Of a DNA stretch of 64,000 bases, positions 25,534-35,730 are shown one piece after another. Positions within the stretch are counted from its first letter, which is position 1. Each line of letters starts with the position of its first letter. The notes beneath the pieces were generated by a model, which had not been told where the DNA came from, searched no databases, and was given only the letters and a program-made list of their open reading frames with translations. The translations under genes were made by a program, and so were the position numbers. The stretch is from CAZCTC01 sp964501335. GTDB lineage: Bacteria > Chloroflexota > Anaerolineae > B4-G1 > SLSP01. The stretch is taken from NCBI GenBank assembly GCA_964501335.1, contig CAZCTC010000038.1:9759-73758 (forward strand), written 5' to 3'.

Positions 25534-26830
25534 TCCCGACTTCACACCGCAGACCGGCCTGCTGCGGGATCTCCTGGAATCGGAAAAGCGGCTCCGCCAG
25601 GCCATCGAAGCCGAGGCCCAGACCGCGCGCCAGGCGTTGGAAAGCCTGGCGCGCGAACTGGTCCCCGAGCTGGCCGATCAGTTGACCAAACAAAGCCCGA
25701 TCGGTCTGGCGGGGCTCTCCCCGGACCAGCTGGCCGCGCAAATTTCCCAGCGTCTCCGCAGCCGGCTCGCCCGTCCCGGCACGCCGGCGCCCGCTCCGCC
25801 GCCGGCGCCGGAAATTCAACAGCTGCAGCTTGCCCTGGCGCAAAAAGAGCAGGCCCTGCAAAATGCCCAGGGCGAGATCCGCCGGCTGAGCGCGCAGATC
25901 GCCCGGCTGGAATCTGCCCCGCCGCCGGTCCCTGCGCCTATTCCACACATTAATAATGAAGAAAGCCCCCTCTCAGAGGGAGAAACGGGACCGGAAGAGG
26001 TGCTCTTCAAAGCCGGAGATTTCCAGCCGGCCGCCCCGCCCGAATTCTGGCCGGGCTGGTTCGAGGAGTGGGTCAAATCGCGGGGCTTCGGCAACGACCT
26101 GCTGATCGTCAAAGCGCTGGGGGAGACCGGCGAGCCGGTGCGGGTCCGGCTGATGCGGCGCCTGGCGCAACAGCTCCACTTTGCGGATGTCCCCGGGAGC
26201 CTGGGCCGCGCCGTCCAGCGCCTGCACAAAATGGGGCTGGTCAAAATCATCCCCGTCCTCAAGCCCACCCGCCAGGGTCACGTCCGGCAGGCCCACATGC
26301 TCCACCTTACCGATCAGGAGATGAACAAAGGCGGCCTCAACGGCCAGGATGCCTATCGGCTGCTCTTCGGCCAGGAGGCCGTCCGCCAGGACGCCGTGGA
26401 ATTATTGTCCCGTCATAAAGCGCCCGAGCACGCCTACCTCATCCTGGAGACCCAGGCCCTGCTGGAAAAAGCCGGCTTCACCGTCGAACGCTTTCCCGAT
26501 CCGGTCGAAGTCGGAGAGCTGGGCCGCTATGAGCCGGACCTCGTCGCGCGCTACGACGGCCAGACCCTCTCCATCGAAGTCGAACGGGCCACCCTCAAAA
26601 ACGAAAGCCAGCGCGACCGCAAATTCCGGCGCTACTGGGAAATCAGCCAGGGCCGCTTCTGGATCGTCACCGACACTGCCGCGGCCGCCGACACCCTCAC
26701 CTCCGAGATTGCCTATCAGGCCGGCAACCTGGGCAAACGGATTCGCCTGCGGCTGCTCATCGTCGAAGCCGTCGTTCCCGACGCTGTCCCGCAGGGCTGG
26801 GACATCTGGCCGCCGGAGCAGGTGTTTTAA
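25523..26830 (+). CDS. wHTH protein with C-terminal nuclease-like fold (replication-relaxation-like)
   Basis: The 435-residue product has a coiled N-terminal half (residues 15-135, with EIQQLQLALAQKEQALQNAQ). A winged helix follows at about 180-260 (VRVRLMRRLAQQLHFADVPG, LGRAVQRLHKMGLVKII), then a C-terminal domain at about 300-420. In the C-terminal domain, YEPDLVARYDGQTLSIEVER reads like the PD-(D/E)xK core, with D and E but no obvious lysine. This arrangement resembles plasmid and ICE replication-relaxation proteins. Two hairpins follow, so it ends the replication operon. Nuclease activity is unproven. Confidence 0.65.
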   Translation: MVPDPDFTPQTGLLRDLLESEKRLRQAIEAEAQTARQALESLARELVPELADQLTKQSPIGLAGLSPDQLAAQISQRLRSRLARPGTPAPAPPPAPEIQQLQLALAQKEQALQNAQGEIRRLSAQIARLESAPPPVPAPIPHINNEESPLSEGETGPEEVLFKAGDFQPAAPPEFWPGWFEEWVKSRGFGNDLLIVKALGETGEPVRVRLMRRLAQQLHFADVPGSLGRAVQRLHKMGLVKIIPVLKPTRQGHVRQAHMLHLTDQEMNKGGLNGQDAYRLLFGQEAVRQDAVELLSRHKAPEHAYLILETQALLEKAGFTVERFPDPVEVGELGRYEPDLVARYDGQTLSIEVERATLKNESQRDRKFRRYWEISQGRFWIVTDTAAAADTLTSEIAYQAGNLGKRIRLRLLIVEAVVPDAVPQGWDIWPPEQVF

Positions 26831-26835
26831 GGCCC

Positions 26836-26864
26836 GCCATGCCACTTTCTTCAAGTGGCATGGC
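26836..26864 (+). terminator. Hairpin at the end of the replication operon
   Basis: GCCATGCCACTT pairs exactly with AAGTGGCATGGC around a five-base loop, six bases after the stop codon. There is no U-run. Confidence 0.55.
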
Positions 26865-26950
26865 GAGGTCAAGCCGCATTTTCCGGCATACATAGCCAAC
26901 CGGCATGGCCGGGGGCCGTGCCACTTCGCGGAACCGGCATGGGCATCATA

Positions 26951-26983
26951 AGAGCCCCCGGGAAGGAATTTCCCGGGGGCTCT
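26951..26983 (+). terminator. Second hairpin before CRISPR array A
   Basis: AGAGCCCCCGGGA pairs exactly with TCCCGGGGGCTCT. It separates the replication operon from the array leader. Confidence 0.65.
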
Positions 26984-27008
26984 GTCTGTATCCGACGTCC
27001 CTTCGATT

Positions 27009-27036
27009 TTGACAAGCGATCGGCCTATTATACAAT
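27009..27036 (+). promoter_or_regulatory. Leader promoter of CRISPR array A
   Basis: TTGACA (27009-27014) and TACAAT (27031-27036) are 16 bases apart and point into the array. The spacer contains CGGCC(T)ATTA, also found in the promoter upstream of array C at 38726, so the two leaders are related. Confidence 0.7.
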
Positions 27037-27387
27037 TAACTTGGTGGTTGCAGAAAATCGGGTGGGGCAGTAATCCCCGCGAGGGGACGGTCACACAGTA
27101 TAAGGTTCTGAGGTGTAATAAACCCCCCAGTGAGTCCGAGAGGCAGTAATCCCCGCGAGGGGACGGTCACGCATCCTCCGGTGTCCAGATACACCAACCT
27201 AAGTACGTTGTCCGAGAGGCAGTAATCCCCGCGAGGGGACGGTCACAAGGAAAGCAACAGTTCCCTCATTTGGATTGTAAGGTGTCCGAGAGACAGTAAT
27301 CCCCCCGAGGGGACGGTCACTCAAACCTATCAGTACCTCTCTGTGCCGCTACTTCTATCGTCCGAGAGGCAGTAATCCCCGCGAGGG

Positions 27388-27470
27388 TCCGCCCAGGGTT
27401 GAAACCCTGGGCTCACCAATGACGCCCTTTCAGGGCTTAAGATTGACTTGCGGCGAGGGTTCAGCTTTGA
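27388..27470 (+). mobile_element. REP-like palindromic insert 1 in a CRISPR repeat
   Basis: This 83-base element splits one repeat. It holds two hairpins, CCCAGGGTTGAAACCCTGGG and GCCCTTTCAGGGC. The sequence GGCAGTAATCCCCGCGAGGG lies on both sides. Confidence 0.75.
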
Positions 27471-28024
27471 GGCAGTAATCCCCGCGAGGGGACGGTCACT
27501 TTACTTCGACGGTCATTCCCTGTCCCCCGCGGATTTCGAGTCCGAGAGGCAGTAATCCCCGCGAGGGGACGGTCACAATGTCGCGAGCAGAAGCATCGCG
27601 ACCAGCAAGAGTGGGTCCGAGAGGCAGTAATCCCCGCGAGGGGACGGTCACATTCGGAGGCTTCAGGCAATGCGTAATAACTGAAACTATTCTCCGAGGG
27701 GCAGTAATCCCCGCAAGGGGACGGTCACGGGCCCTCCAGCGTAAGGGACGCGGGCACGTTAGTTGTGGGTCCGAGAGGCAATAATCCCCGCAAGGGGACG
27801 GTCACGCCCACCGGGCGGGGTCCCGGACGTCCAAAACCCCCCAGGGTCCGAGAGGCAGTAATCCCCGCAAGGGGACGGTCACGGGCGTAGGCCGCGGCGT
27901 GGATTCAGGCTTCGGAGTTGTGTCCGAGAGGCAGTAATCCCCGCGAGGGGACGGTCACACACCGAACTGTCCGCGCTCGTCCATCACACACCTCCTGGTC
28001 CGAGAGGCAGTAATCCCCGCGAGG

Positions 28025-28109
28025 TCCGCCCAGGGCCTGCGGACCCCGGGCTCATCAATGACGCCCTTTCAGGGCTTAAGGTCGATTTGCTGTGAGGGTT
28101 CAGCTTTGA
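28025..28109 (+). mobile_element. REP-like palindromic insert 2 in a CRISPR repeat
   Basis: It has the same architecture as insert 1, but the first hairpin is changed to CCCAGGGCCTGCGGACCCCGGG. The second hairpin, GCCCTTTCAGGGC, is intact and the right junction GCTTTGA is identical. Confidence 0.75.
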
Positions 28110-28357
28110 GGCAGTAATCCCCGCGAGGGGACGGTCACTGTAGTAGTAACCCATATCTTGCTGAATCCCCGGACGTTTGGTCTGGGAAGTAGTAATCCCC
28201 GCGAGGGGACGGTCACCCTGGCTCGTGAATTGTCACCACACCGTAGGGCTCCGTGTCCGAGAGGCAGTAATCCCCGCGAGGGGACGGTCACGAATTTGCC
28301 TCCCTCATGCCGCCAATCCAGTAATCTTAGTTCGAGAGGCAGTAATCCCCGCGAGGG

Positions 28358-28440
28358 TCCGCCCAGGGTTGAAACCCTGGGCTCACTTGGAGCGCCCTTT
28401 CAGGGCTTAAGATCGATTTGTTATGAGGGTTGGGCTTTGA
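28358..28440 (+). mobile_element. REP-like palindromic insert 3 in a CRISPR repeat
   Basis: It has the same two hairpins and junctions as insert 1, with CTTGGAG between the hairpins. Confidence 0.75.
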
Positions 28441-29228
28441 GGCAGTAATCCCCGCGAGGGGACGGTCACACATAGAATCTAAAGACTGTGGATTCTCCCT
28501 AAACATGGCAGTCCGAGAGGCAGCAATCCCCGCGAGGGGACGGTCACAAAACCAAAGTCAGCAGCAAACCATTTAACCCTTTCATGTCCGAGAGGCAGTA
28601 ATCCCCGCGAGGGGACGGTCACTCATATCACCGCGCTCAATAATGATGCGGATGAGCTGAGTCCGAGAGGCAGTAATCCCCGCGAGGGGACGGTCACATG
28701 ACGAACGCTCGTCTTCCTTCAGTGAATCCTTCCACAGTGTCCGAGAGGCAGTAATCCCCGCGAGGGGACGGTCACCTTCCGAGTCGATTTCATGAGCAAT
28801 CGCATTGATTTCCTGGTCTGAGAGGCAGTAATCCCCGCGAGGGGACGGTCACCAGCATATTGTTAGCTTGACTATTTCATACGCGATTCCGAGTCCGAGA
28901 GGCAGTAATCCCCGCGAGGGGACGGTCACCATCAAATTGATAGCCTAAGTTCATCCATACTAGCCATCGTCCGAGAGGCAGTAATCCCCGCGAGGGGACG
29001 GTTACATTCTATCTATTGAACGAGGAATCTCCTCAAGTGCAAAGGTCCGAGAGGCAGTAATCCTCGCAAGAGGATGGTCACTAAATAATCCTGGAATACT
29101 TACGCCAGGCATTGAAGATAGTCCGAGAAGCAGTAATCCCCGCGAGGGGACGGTCACGTGCCATACCTTTTAGATGCTACTGCACTGACTCTGTGAGTCC
29201 GAGAGGCAGTAATCCCCGCGAGGGGACG

Positions 29229-29337
29229 AGGATCTTAGCCCTGAAGGGGCGCCCTCAAGGTAGCCTGGGGTTTCACCCCAGGAAAAGGGCAACCAAGTTC
29301 CCGAATTTGCAGTTTTGTCGGGTCGTAGTATTTTTGA
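29229..29337 (-). mobile_element. REP-like insert 4, opposite orientation and diverged
   Basis: The hairpins appear in reverse order: AGCCCTGAAGGGGCG first, then CCTGGGGTTTCACCCCAGG. A longer AT-rich tail ends in TTTTTGA before the repeat resumes. It entered a few bases further into the repeat (after GGGGAC) than the others. Confidence 0.65.
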
Positions 29338-29963
29338 GGCAGTAATCCTCGCGAGGGGACGGTCACGAATTACCGGGACAAAAGACCAGCCAGGTCGCAT
29401 TTTCGTCCGAGAGGCAGTAATCCCCGCGAGGGGACGGTCACTATAAGCAGGCTGTATTGTAAGAGAGTTTGCCTGGTCTAGTCCGAGAGGCAGTAATCCC
29501 CGCGAGGGGACGGTCACCAGTATTTGACGCCATCACCTGGACCTGCTGAACAGCGTCCGAGAGGCAGTAATCCCCGCGAGGGGACGGTCACATTCTCCAC
29601 CCCCAGCTGCATCCTTAATCGCCTGGATGCGTCCGAGAGGCAGTAATCCCCGCGAGGGGACGGTCACCTAAGGCTCCCACAAGTTGTTCTTGTCCGGTGG
29701 AAACTGGTCCGAGAGGCAGTAATCCCCGCAAGGGGACGGTCACGTATAACTAAGCTCTTCATCTCCCAGCCAGAATGTCTGCGTCCGAGAGGCAGTAATC
29801 CCCGCGAGGGGACGGTCACGGAGCCTGATCGGACTCTTCCACCAGCGACTGTTCAACAGTCCGAGAGGCAGTAATCCCCGCGAGGGGACGGTCACTTAGC
29901 AATCCTCCACAACACTTTTGCTTGTGTATCGTAACGTCCGAGAGGCAGTAATCCCCGCGAGGG

Positions 29964-30046
29964 TCCGCCCAGGGTTGAAACCCTGGGCTTACTTGGAGCG
30001 CCCTTTCAGGGCTTAAGATCGATTTGCTGTGGGGATTGAGCTTTGA
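29964..30046 (+). mobile_element. REP-like palindromic insert 5 in a CRISPR repeat
   Basis: It is near-identical to insert 3, with the same junctions as insert 1. Confidence 0.75.
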
Positions 30047-31482
30047 GGCAGTAATCCCCGCGAGGGGACGGTCACCCAAAGATAACCTCCTCGGAAGTTG
30101 CTTCAATTACACGTGTCCGAGAGCAGTAATCTCCGCGAGGGGACGGTCACATTCAGAAGGAACAATTCGCAACTTCCATAGGTAACAGAGTCCGAGAGGC
30201 AGTAATCCCCGCGAGGGGACGGTCACGAATGGATTGTCACAACACCGTAAGGTTCACAAAAACGTCCGAGAGGCAGTAATTCCCGCGAGGGGACGGTCAC
30301 CTGGCATTGAACTCCTAAAGTCTCTACTTCCTTTCTTGTCCGAGAGGCAGTAATCCCCGCGAGGGGACGGTCACCCGGGTTCCAGGGTAAACACCCCCGC
30401 TGCAATAGTCGCTGGTCCGAGAGGCAGTAATCCCCGCGAGGGGACGATCACAGGAATTTCTGGCCGCACAAGTGCACCCAGTGCACAACGTCCGAGAGGC
30501 AGTAATCCCCGCGAGGGGACGGTCACATAGAAAATAAACTCCGTCCTTGTTGAGGGCGTATAATCGTCCGAGAGGCAGTAATCCCCGCGAGGGGACGGTC
30601 ACTTTCATCAATCTTTAGAGAAAGGGTGCTCCGCAGCAGATCCGAGAGGTAGTAATCCCCGCGAGGGGACGGTCAAAAAGTATTCCCCAGGTGCCAAGTG
30701 TAACATTGGAAATAGTCCGAGAGGCAGTAATCCCCGCGAGGGGATGGTCACAATCCCATGAATCCTAACGATCCGATCAGAAACAAAACCACGTCCGAGA
30801 GGCAGTAATCCCCGTGAGGGGACGGTCACTCAGTGAATTCTGACAATGTAACCACCTGCCCGCCAAAAATGTCCGAGAGGCAGTAATCCCCGCGAGGGGA
30901 CGGTCACCTTAGATACTCTGTCAGACGGGGTATCACTTAAACGTTTGTCCGAGAGGCAGTAATCCCCGCGAGGGGACGGTCACTATTCACTTGCGTCAAA
31001 CCAGAAATCACACTGAAGGGAGTCCGAGAGGCAGTAATCCCCGCGAGGGGACGGTCACGCTTTATGTCCAGCAGGCCACCATCCCAATAGGTCTGTTGTC
31101 CGAGAGGCAGTAATCCCCGCGAGGGGACGGTCACGAGAAGAGCATCCTGCGAGGTTGGCATAGTGGCACTTAGTCCGAGAGGCAGTAATCCCCGCGAGGG
31201 GACGGTCACTTTCAGATTCGATCAGGTGGTCAATACCGCCGCCAGCCCGTCCGAGAGGCAGTCATCCCCGCAAGGGGACGGTCATTAGTATATGCTCTCG
31301 TATAGCGTTCCTATCGAATTTGCCAGTCCGAGAGGCAGTAATCCCCGCGAGGGGACGCCCTGGCCCTTTTTTGAACTGTGCGGCGCTTGCTCTCTTCCCG
31401 CTTTGCATTACACTCTTTATGCTTTGGGAGCGCTGCGAAGCCGGCTAAGGAAGGCGATATTTTTCGGGCCAGTGAGGTGTTG

Positions 31483-32667
31483 ATGAAAATCTCAACTTTA
31501 CAGATTGAGGGTTTTCGTTCGTTATATGAGGTGGATTGGAAGCCGGGGGATTTGAATGTGGTGATCGGGCCTAACGGCAGCGGCAAGTCAAACCTGCTCA
31601 AGGTGCTGGAGCTGCTATCGGCTTCTGCCCGGGGGCGGTTGGGTCGCCAGATCCAACGGGAGGGGGGGATGGAGCCGGTGGTCTGGGATGGGCGGATTTC
31701 TCAGGTGACTTTCAAGCTGAGGACTTCGCCTTTGGATCCGGCGCGGGATAGTCTAACTTACGAGCTGACGCTGGCGCGGTTGGGGATGTCCAGCGCTTAT
31801 TACATCAAGCATGAACTGTTGGGTAATGATGAGGGCGTTGCAGCCGGCGAGAAACCCGAACCGTTGAAGCTGGTCGAACGCACTCCTCAACAGGCTTTGG
31901 TCTATGACGAGGAGGGCCGCCGGCTGACGGCGCCGGTCGAGTCGGTCCCGGAGGAGGAGACGCTCCTTTCGCTGGCCGCCGGACCTTTTACCGCCAATCG
32001 CTGGATTACGGCTTATCAAAACCGGCTGGCGGGCTGGCGTATCTACCATGATTTTCAAACCCATGCGGAATCTCCTGTCCGGCAGCCGTCGCTGGCCCGC
32101 CATGAAACGGCGGTGGAGGCGGATGGAAGCAATCTGGTGGCGGTTTTGCATACGCTCTATACGGGCAGCCGGGAATTCAAGCAGGATTTAAATTCGGCGT
32201 TGATGGCCGCTTTTGGGGAGGATTTTGAGGAGTTACTGTTCCCGCCGGCCGCCGATCAACGGATTCAAATGCGGGTGCGCTGGCGGAGTTTGAAGCGCGA
32301 GCAGACTACGGCCGATCTTTCGGACGGCACGTTGCGGTTTTTGTTTCTCATCGCGATCCTGGCCAATCCCAATCCTCCGGCTTTGATTGCCATCGACGAG
32401 CCGGAAACCGGCTTGCATCCGGCGATGTTGCCGATCGTGGCGGAATATGCGGCCGAGGCGGCGCTGCACACCCAGGTTATTTTTACCACGCATTCGGCGG
32501 AATTCCTGGATGCCTTCCATGGGGTTACGCCGGTGACTACCATTGTGAAGTGGGAAGAAGGTAAAACCCAATTACAGGTTGTCGATGCGGCCACCTTGAA
32601 TTACTGGCTCAAAGAATACACGTTGGGCAAACTCTTCCGCAGCGGTAACCTGGAGGGGTTGGCATGA
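31483..32667 (+). CDS. AAA-family (SMC/OLD-like) ATPase, probable defence gene
   Basis: The 394-residue product starts at the ATG at 31483. It begins ISTLQIEGFRSLYEVDW, with Walker A VIGPNGSGKSNLLK at residues about 26-39. The signature-like DLSDGTLRFLFLIAIL, Walker B LIAIDEPETGLHP and the H-loop VIFTTHSAEFLDAF are all in place. This is the AAA_21/RecF-type architecture seen in OLD, PARIS and related defence ATPases. Its stop overlaps the DUF4276 gene by four bases. The pair lies between CRISPR arrays A and B, only 125 bases after the truncated end of A, so it seems to have been dropped into one array. Confidence 0.85.
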   Translation: MKISTLQIEGFRSLYEVDWKPGDLNVVIGPNGSGKSNLLKVLELLSASARGRLGRQIQREGGMEPVVWDGRISQVTFKLRTSPLDPARDSLTYELTLARLGMSSAYYIKHELLGNDEGVAAGEKPEPLKLVERTPQQALVYDEEGRRLTAPVESVPEEETLLSLAAGPFTANRWITAYQNRLAGWRIYHDFQTHAESPVRQPSLARHETAVEADGSNLVAVLHTLYTGSREFKQDLNSALMAAFGEDFEELLFPPAADQRIQMRVRWRSLKREQTTADLSDGTLRFLFLIAILANPNPPALIAIDEPETGLHPAMLPIVAEYAAEAALHTQVIFTTHSAEFLDAFHGVTPVTTIVKWEEGKTQLQVVDAATLNYWLKEYTLGKLFRSGNLEGLA

Positions 32668-33290
32668 AGTTTGTTTTTCTGGTCGAAGGGTATACCGAAC
32701 AGAAATCGATTCCGACCTTTTTGAAGCGGTGGCTGGATGTGCGGCTGACCCAAAAAGTGGGCATCCAGATCGATCGTTTTGAAGGCTGGCAGGAATTGAT
32801 CAAGGATCTGCCCACAAAAGTCCCGATGTACCTGCACGGACCCAAATCCGATCAGATCATTGCCGTGATTGCGATGCTGGATCTTTATGGCCCTACGTTT
32901 TATCCGGAACATTTGACCGCGGTCCGCGAGCGGTATGCCTGGGCGGTCGAGGATTTACAGCGGCGGGTCCATGAAGAGCGCTTTCGGATGTTCTTTGCCG
33001 TGCACGAAGTCGAGGCCTGGTTGCTCAGCGATCCGGCGTTATTCCCGGATTCCGTTCGGCGGGCCTTGCCCGGAAAAATCAGCCGGCCGGAGACGGTCAA
33101 TTTCGATGAACCGCCGGCAAAGTTGTTGGAGCGGCTGTATCGGGAGAAACAGAGAAGCCTTTACAAAAAAGTAACCTACGGCAGCGCCCTCTTCACCCAA
33201 CTCAGCCCGGATCGGGTGTATGAGCGGTGTCCTTACTTTCAACAAATGATGGATACTTTGTTGGATCTGGCCAGAGTTGCCGGTTTGTAA
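32664..33290 (+). CDS. DUF4276 (TOPRIM-like) partner of the AAA ATPase
   Basis: The 208-residue product opens with MKFVFLVEGYTEQKSIPTFL. This EGxTE start is typical of DUF4276 and TOPRIM-like proteins. IAVIAMLDLYGP (an acidic residue after a strand) and HEVEAWLLSDP follow, consistent with a metal-binding core. ATPase-plus-TOPRIM pairs (OLD, Gabija, PARIS) act as antiviral or abortive-infection systems in which the ATPase controls a nuclease or toxin. The ATGA overlap with the ATPase gene supports joint function. The defence role is inferred. Confidence 0.75.
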   Translation: MKFVFLVEGYTEQKSIPTFLKRWLDVRLTQKVGIQIDRFEGWQELIKDLPTKVPMYLHGPKSDQIIAVIAMLDLYGPTFYPEHLTAVRERYAWAVEDLQRRVHEERFRMFFAVHEVEAWLLSDPALFPDSVRRALPGKISRPETVNFDEPPAKLLERLYREKQRSLYKKVTYGSALFTQLSPDRVYERCPYFQQMMDTLLDLARVAGL

Positions 33291-33303
33291 CCGTTGCCGG
33301 TGG

Positions 33304-33942
33304 GATGAGAGGCAGTAATCCCCGCGAGGGGACGGTCACTTACGCTGAGAATCATAGAAGGAAGTACAAAATTCCTCGTCCGAGAGGCAGTAATCCCCGC
33401 GAGGGGACGGTCACATTAACCTGCACACGCACATTGTCTCGATACGTCACGTGTCCGAGAGGCAGTAATCCCCGCGAGGGGACGGTCACGCTTATGTTCG
33501 GTCGAGCAGAAGTGTAGGTCGATTGCGTCCGAGAGGCAGTAATCCCCGCGAGGGGACGGTCACTCTCAAACCTATCCTCGAAAGCCGTCAACGCCTGCCC
33601 CTCGAGTCCGAGAGGCAGTAATCCCCGCGAGGGGACGGTCACTTTGGATTTGGAAGGGCGTCAACAATCTCCACTGCTCCCTGTCCGAGAGGCAGTAATC
33701 CCCGCGAGGGGACGGTCACTGACCATGGGCATGAGTGTGGGCGTAGGCATGAGCGTAGGTCCGAGAGGCAGTAATCCCCGTGAGGGGACGGTCACTGAAA
33801 TTGATTAGGGGCGACCTCGACGGAATAAATTTTGTCCGAGAGGCAGTAATCCCCGCGAGGGGACGGTCACTTTTTCACGAAGTCGGCGGTCTCTTCCCCG
33901 TCATCCAACGGTCCGAGCGGCAGTAATCCCCGCGAGGGGACG
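33304..33942 (+). CRISPR. CRISPR array B, 9 repeats
   Basis: It uses the same 37-nt repeat as array A. The first copy is degenerate (GATGAGAGGCAG) and the last is truncated after GGGGACG. It has no leader of its own: the DUF4276 gene ends 13 bases before it. It is best read as the detached end of array A. One spacer (33720-33757) is internally repetitive (GGGCATGAGTGTGGGC and GGCATGAGCG). Confidence 0.95.
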
Positions 33943-33969
33943 GGCGGAATTTTCTTCGGGAGGGAGCCT

Positions 33970-34719
33970 ATGACGACAAGATCCCCGGATTTGGGCGATC
34001 TCCTGGAGATTTTTACAGCGTTGCAATGGGACGAAACCTACCTTGAGGGACTTGAGCGTTTTTTACGTTCCTATCAGGTAGAAAGTGTTTTGGATTGTGC
34101 GGGCGGGATCGGGTTCCCGGTGTTGGAGCTGAAAAAACGGGGTTGGGATGTCTCTTATGCCGACGGCAGCGCCGCTATGGTACGGCGATTTTTGGAGAAA
34201 CAGGTCGTTGAAAAGGTAGTGATTCCCTCGTATTCTTCTGATTGGCGCGAACTCAGCCAAAAGGTCCCCGGCACTTTCGATGCGTTGTTATGCCGGGGCA
34301 ATTCTTTGGTTTATATGGATTCATGGGGTGTTGGCCCGGTTTTGACTCCAGGCCTTTGGGAAATTCAAATCGCTCTGGGCGAGTTTTTTAAGAAGTTGAA
34401 GCCGGGGGGTGTGTTGTATCTGGATATTTACAGGGAGGATCAGAGGGATAACGGGGTGAGCCGGGATCTCGGGGAAAAGATTGTGGCCGGGCATAAAGTG
34501 AGTCTGGACTGGCAAATCAATTGCGATCACTTCAGCCGTCGAAGGATCTGGACGGTCGATTTGAGTGTGGATGGGCAGTCGCAAAGATTCGAGCTATGCA
34601 GCTTTCTGCTCTATCATGCGGAACTGATAACGTTACTTTACAAAGTCGGGTTTTCGGATGTAGCAGAGGTGGAAATCGACGGGGAACGCATTTTTAAGGT
34701 GTATCGGGCTTTGAAATAA
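33970..34719 (+). CDS. Class I SAM-dependent methyltransferase
   Basis: The 249-residue product follows GGGAGGGAGCCT and begins 27 bases after array B. Motif I is SVLDCAGGIGFPVLELKKRG (residues about 38-57), motif II is DVSYADGSAAMV, and a motif III-like LKPGGVLYLDIYRED lies near 140. This resembles small-molecule methyltransferases such as the glycine/sarcosine group. The substrate is unknown. Transcripts from the array could read into it, since no terminator lies between. It has no obvious link to CRISPR function. Confidence 0.8.
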   Translation: MTTRSPDLGDLLEIFTALQWDETYLEGLERFLRSYQVESVLDCAGGIGFPVLELKKRGWDVSYADGSAAMVRRFLEKQVVEKVVIPSYSSDWRELSQKVPGTFDALLCRGNSLVYMDSWGVGPVLTPGLWEIQIALGEFFKKLKPGGVLYLDIYREDQRDNGVSRDLGEKIVAGHKVSLDWQINCDHFSRRRIWTVDLSVDGQSQRFELCSFLLYHAELITLLYKVGFSDVAEVEIDGERIFKVYRALK

Positions 34720-35050
34720 GGCCGTAGCGCATAATTTACTCAGAACTTACCGCCGATCAAAGATGTTGTAAGCAGACGCAGTGGCCGCGGAGAACCAGCG
34801 AAAAAAGCTCTTTTTATCCCTTTCGGCACATCAGCGGTGTATTCTCTTCGGTTTACTGCGGGGTTATTTTGGTGGTAATTGCTTTTTTGTTGATAGCATC
34901 CAGGCTCAGCCTTCAGGGTTGATTGTCACAGCATAAACAGGCGCTATTAATTCATGGTCTACTGTTATCATAAATTTACCGGTGAGATTGAGAGTGTTAC
35001 CTGATGGGGGCGAAATCAGGTTTTTTAACTATCTTGAGAAGGAGCGTGTA
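34720..35050. other. Intergenic region without recognisable genes
   Basis: This stretch contains a small hairpin (CCTGATGGGGGCGAAATCAGG near 35000) and the ribosome site GAGAAGGAG of the next gene. I see no promoter of good quality and no coding frame worth calling. Confidence 0.5.
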
Positions 35051-35440
35051 ATGAAGGTAAAAATCACTCTTTCGGTAATCCTGGCCATTTTATTAGTGCT
35101 GGGAACTACGGCAACGGTCCTGGCGGCCATGTCGAAAAGCAATAGCCTGTATATTACGGGAGACGGTTTGCGTGCCAATGGAAACGGTGTCACTACGGAT
35201 AATGCCCGCAATGTGACCTGGGTCCGGGTGACCTGTACCCTTTCTTTGGTCGGGGGCGGCACAATTGACGGCCCTTACACGGTTACGCGGGGGACCCCCG
35301 GTAGCGTCGCGGTGCGGACGTCCACGATGGTACAATATCATCGTGGCGAAAGGTTGGTCAATACCTGTATCCATCAAGTGATTTATGGAAATGTTATCCA
35401 ACCCAGTCAAACGACCACGGCTTACATAACCGTTCCGTAA
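35051..35440 (+). CDS. Small secreted protein
   Basis: The 129-residue product starts at the ATG at 35051, after GAGAAGGAGCG. It has a classical signal peptide: KVK, then ITLSVILAILLVLGTTATVLA, with cleavage likely after VLA (about residue 26). The mature part is short and beta-rich (VTWVRVTCTLSLVGGG, TTTAYITVP) and has two cysteines that could pair. No family is recognised. The frame stays open for 58 more codons after its stop. Confidence 0.65.
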   Translation: MKVKITLSVILAILLVLGTTATVLAAMSKSNSLYITGDGLRANGNGVTTDNARNVTWVRVTCTLSLVGGGTIDGPYTVTRGTPGSVAVRTSTMVQYHRGERLVNTCIHQVIYGNVIQPSQTTTAYITVP

Positions 35441-35617
35441 AAAAGCTTTTTCCGGGCAGTAAGTTTAATCCCCCATCGGGTAACACTTTATATCAATTTG
35501 GAATGGCGGGATGGCAATAGCATGGATTGGATGCCGGGTGAAAATAATCTTCTGGTAAGGGGCTTTCGATCCAAGGCGATAGCTTGGTCCTGGTTGGTTA
35601 AGGGTAACCTGACTTGA
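35441..35617 (+). pseudogene. In-frame open stretch after the secreted-protein stop
   Basis: Reading past the TAA at 35438-35440, the same frame continues for 58 codons to a TGA at 35615-35617, with protein-like content such as VTLYINLEWRDGNSMDWMPG and ending WSWLVKGNLT. It may be the former C-terminus of the secreted protein cut off by a nonsense mutation. Chance openness is possible (a few per cent). Confidence 0.3.
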
Positions 35618-35636
35618 GCGTGAATTAAGCCATTAT

Positions 35637-35672
35637 GCCCGTCGGACGCGATGTCGCGCCGGCGGGCTTTTT
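35637..35672 (+). terminator. Rho-independent terminator
   Basis: GCCCGTCGG and CCGGCGGGC form a stem with one mismatch, followed by TTTTT. It closes the secreted-protein unit. Confidence 0.75.
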
Positions 35673-35730
35673 GTAGTTACAGGGTTGTCGGTTGAGGGGA
35701 GAAATCCTCAACTAAGCCGGTTCCCATCAG

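Larger units (their letters stand above)
27062..31357 (+). CRISPR. CRISPR array A, about 50 repeats of 37 nt
   Basis: Repeats begin GTCCGAGAGGCAG, contain the hairpin CCCCGCGAGGGG and end in ACGGTCAC; spacers are about 35-40 bases. Transcription should run rightwards. The 8-base end ACGGTCAC is a credible crRNA handle, variants in array D read ACGGAAAC, the leader promoter is on the left, and the rightmost repeat is truncated after GGGGACG. The first repeat is degenerate at its 5' end. Several repeats carry point changes (CGCAAG loop, CCTCGCAAGAGG at 29045). Five repeats are split by small palindromic elements. Count is by eye. Confidence 0.97.

Noticed and set aside
27062..31357. Minus-strand transcription of the arrays
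   Set aside because: The opposite end of the repeat would give a TCTCGGAC handle; leader promoters, terminal truncations, terminators and the ACGGAAAC variant all favour rightward transcription.
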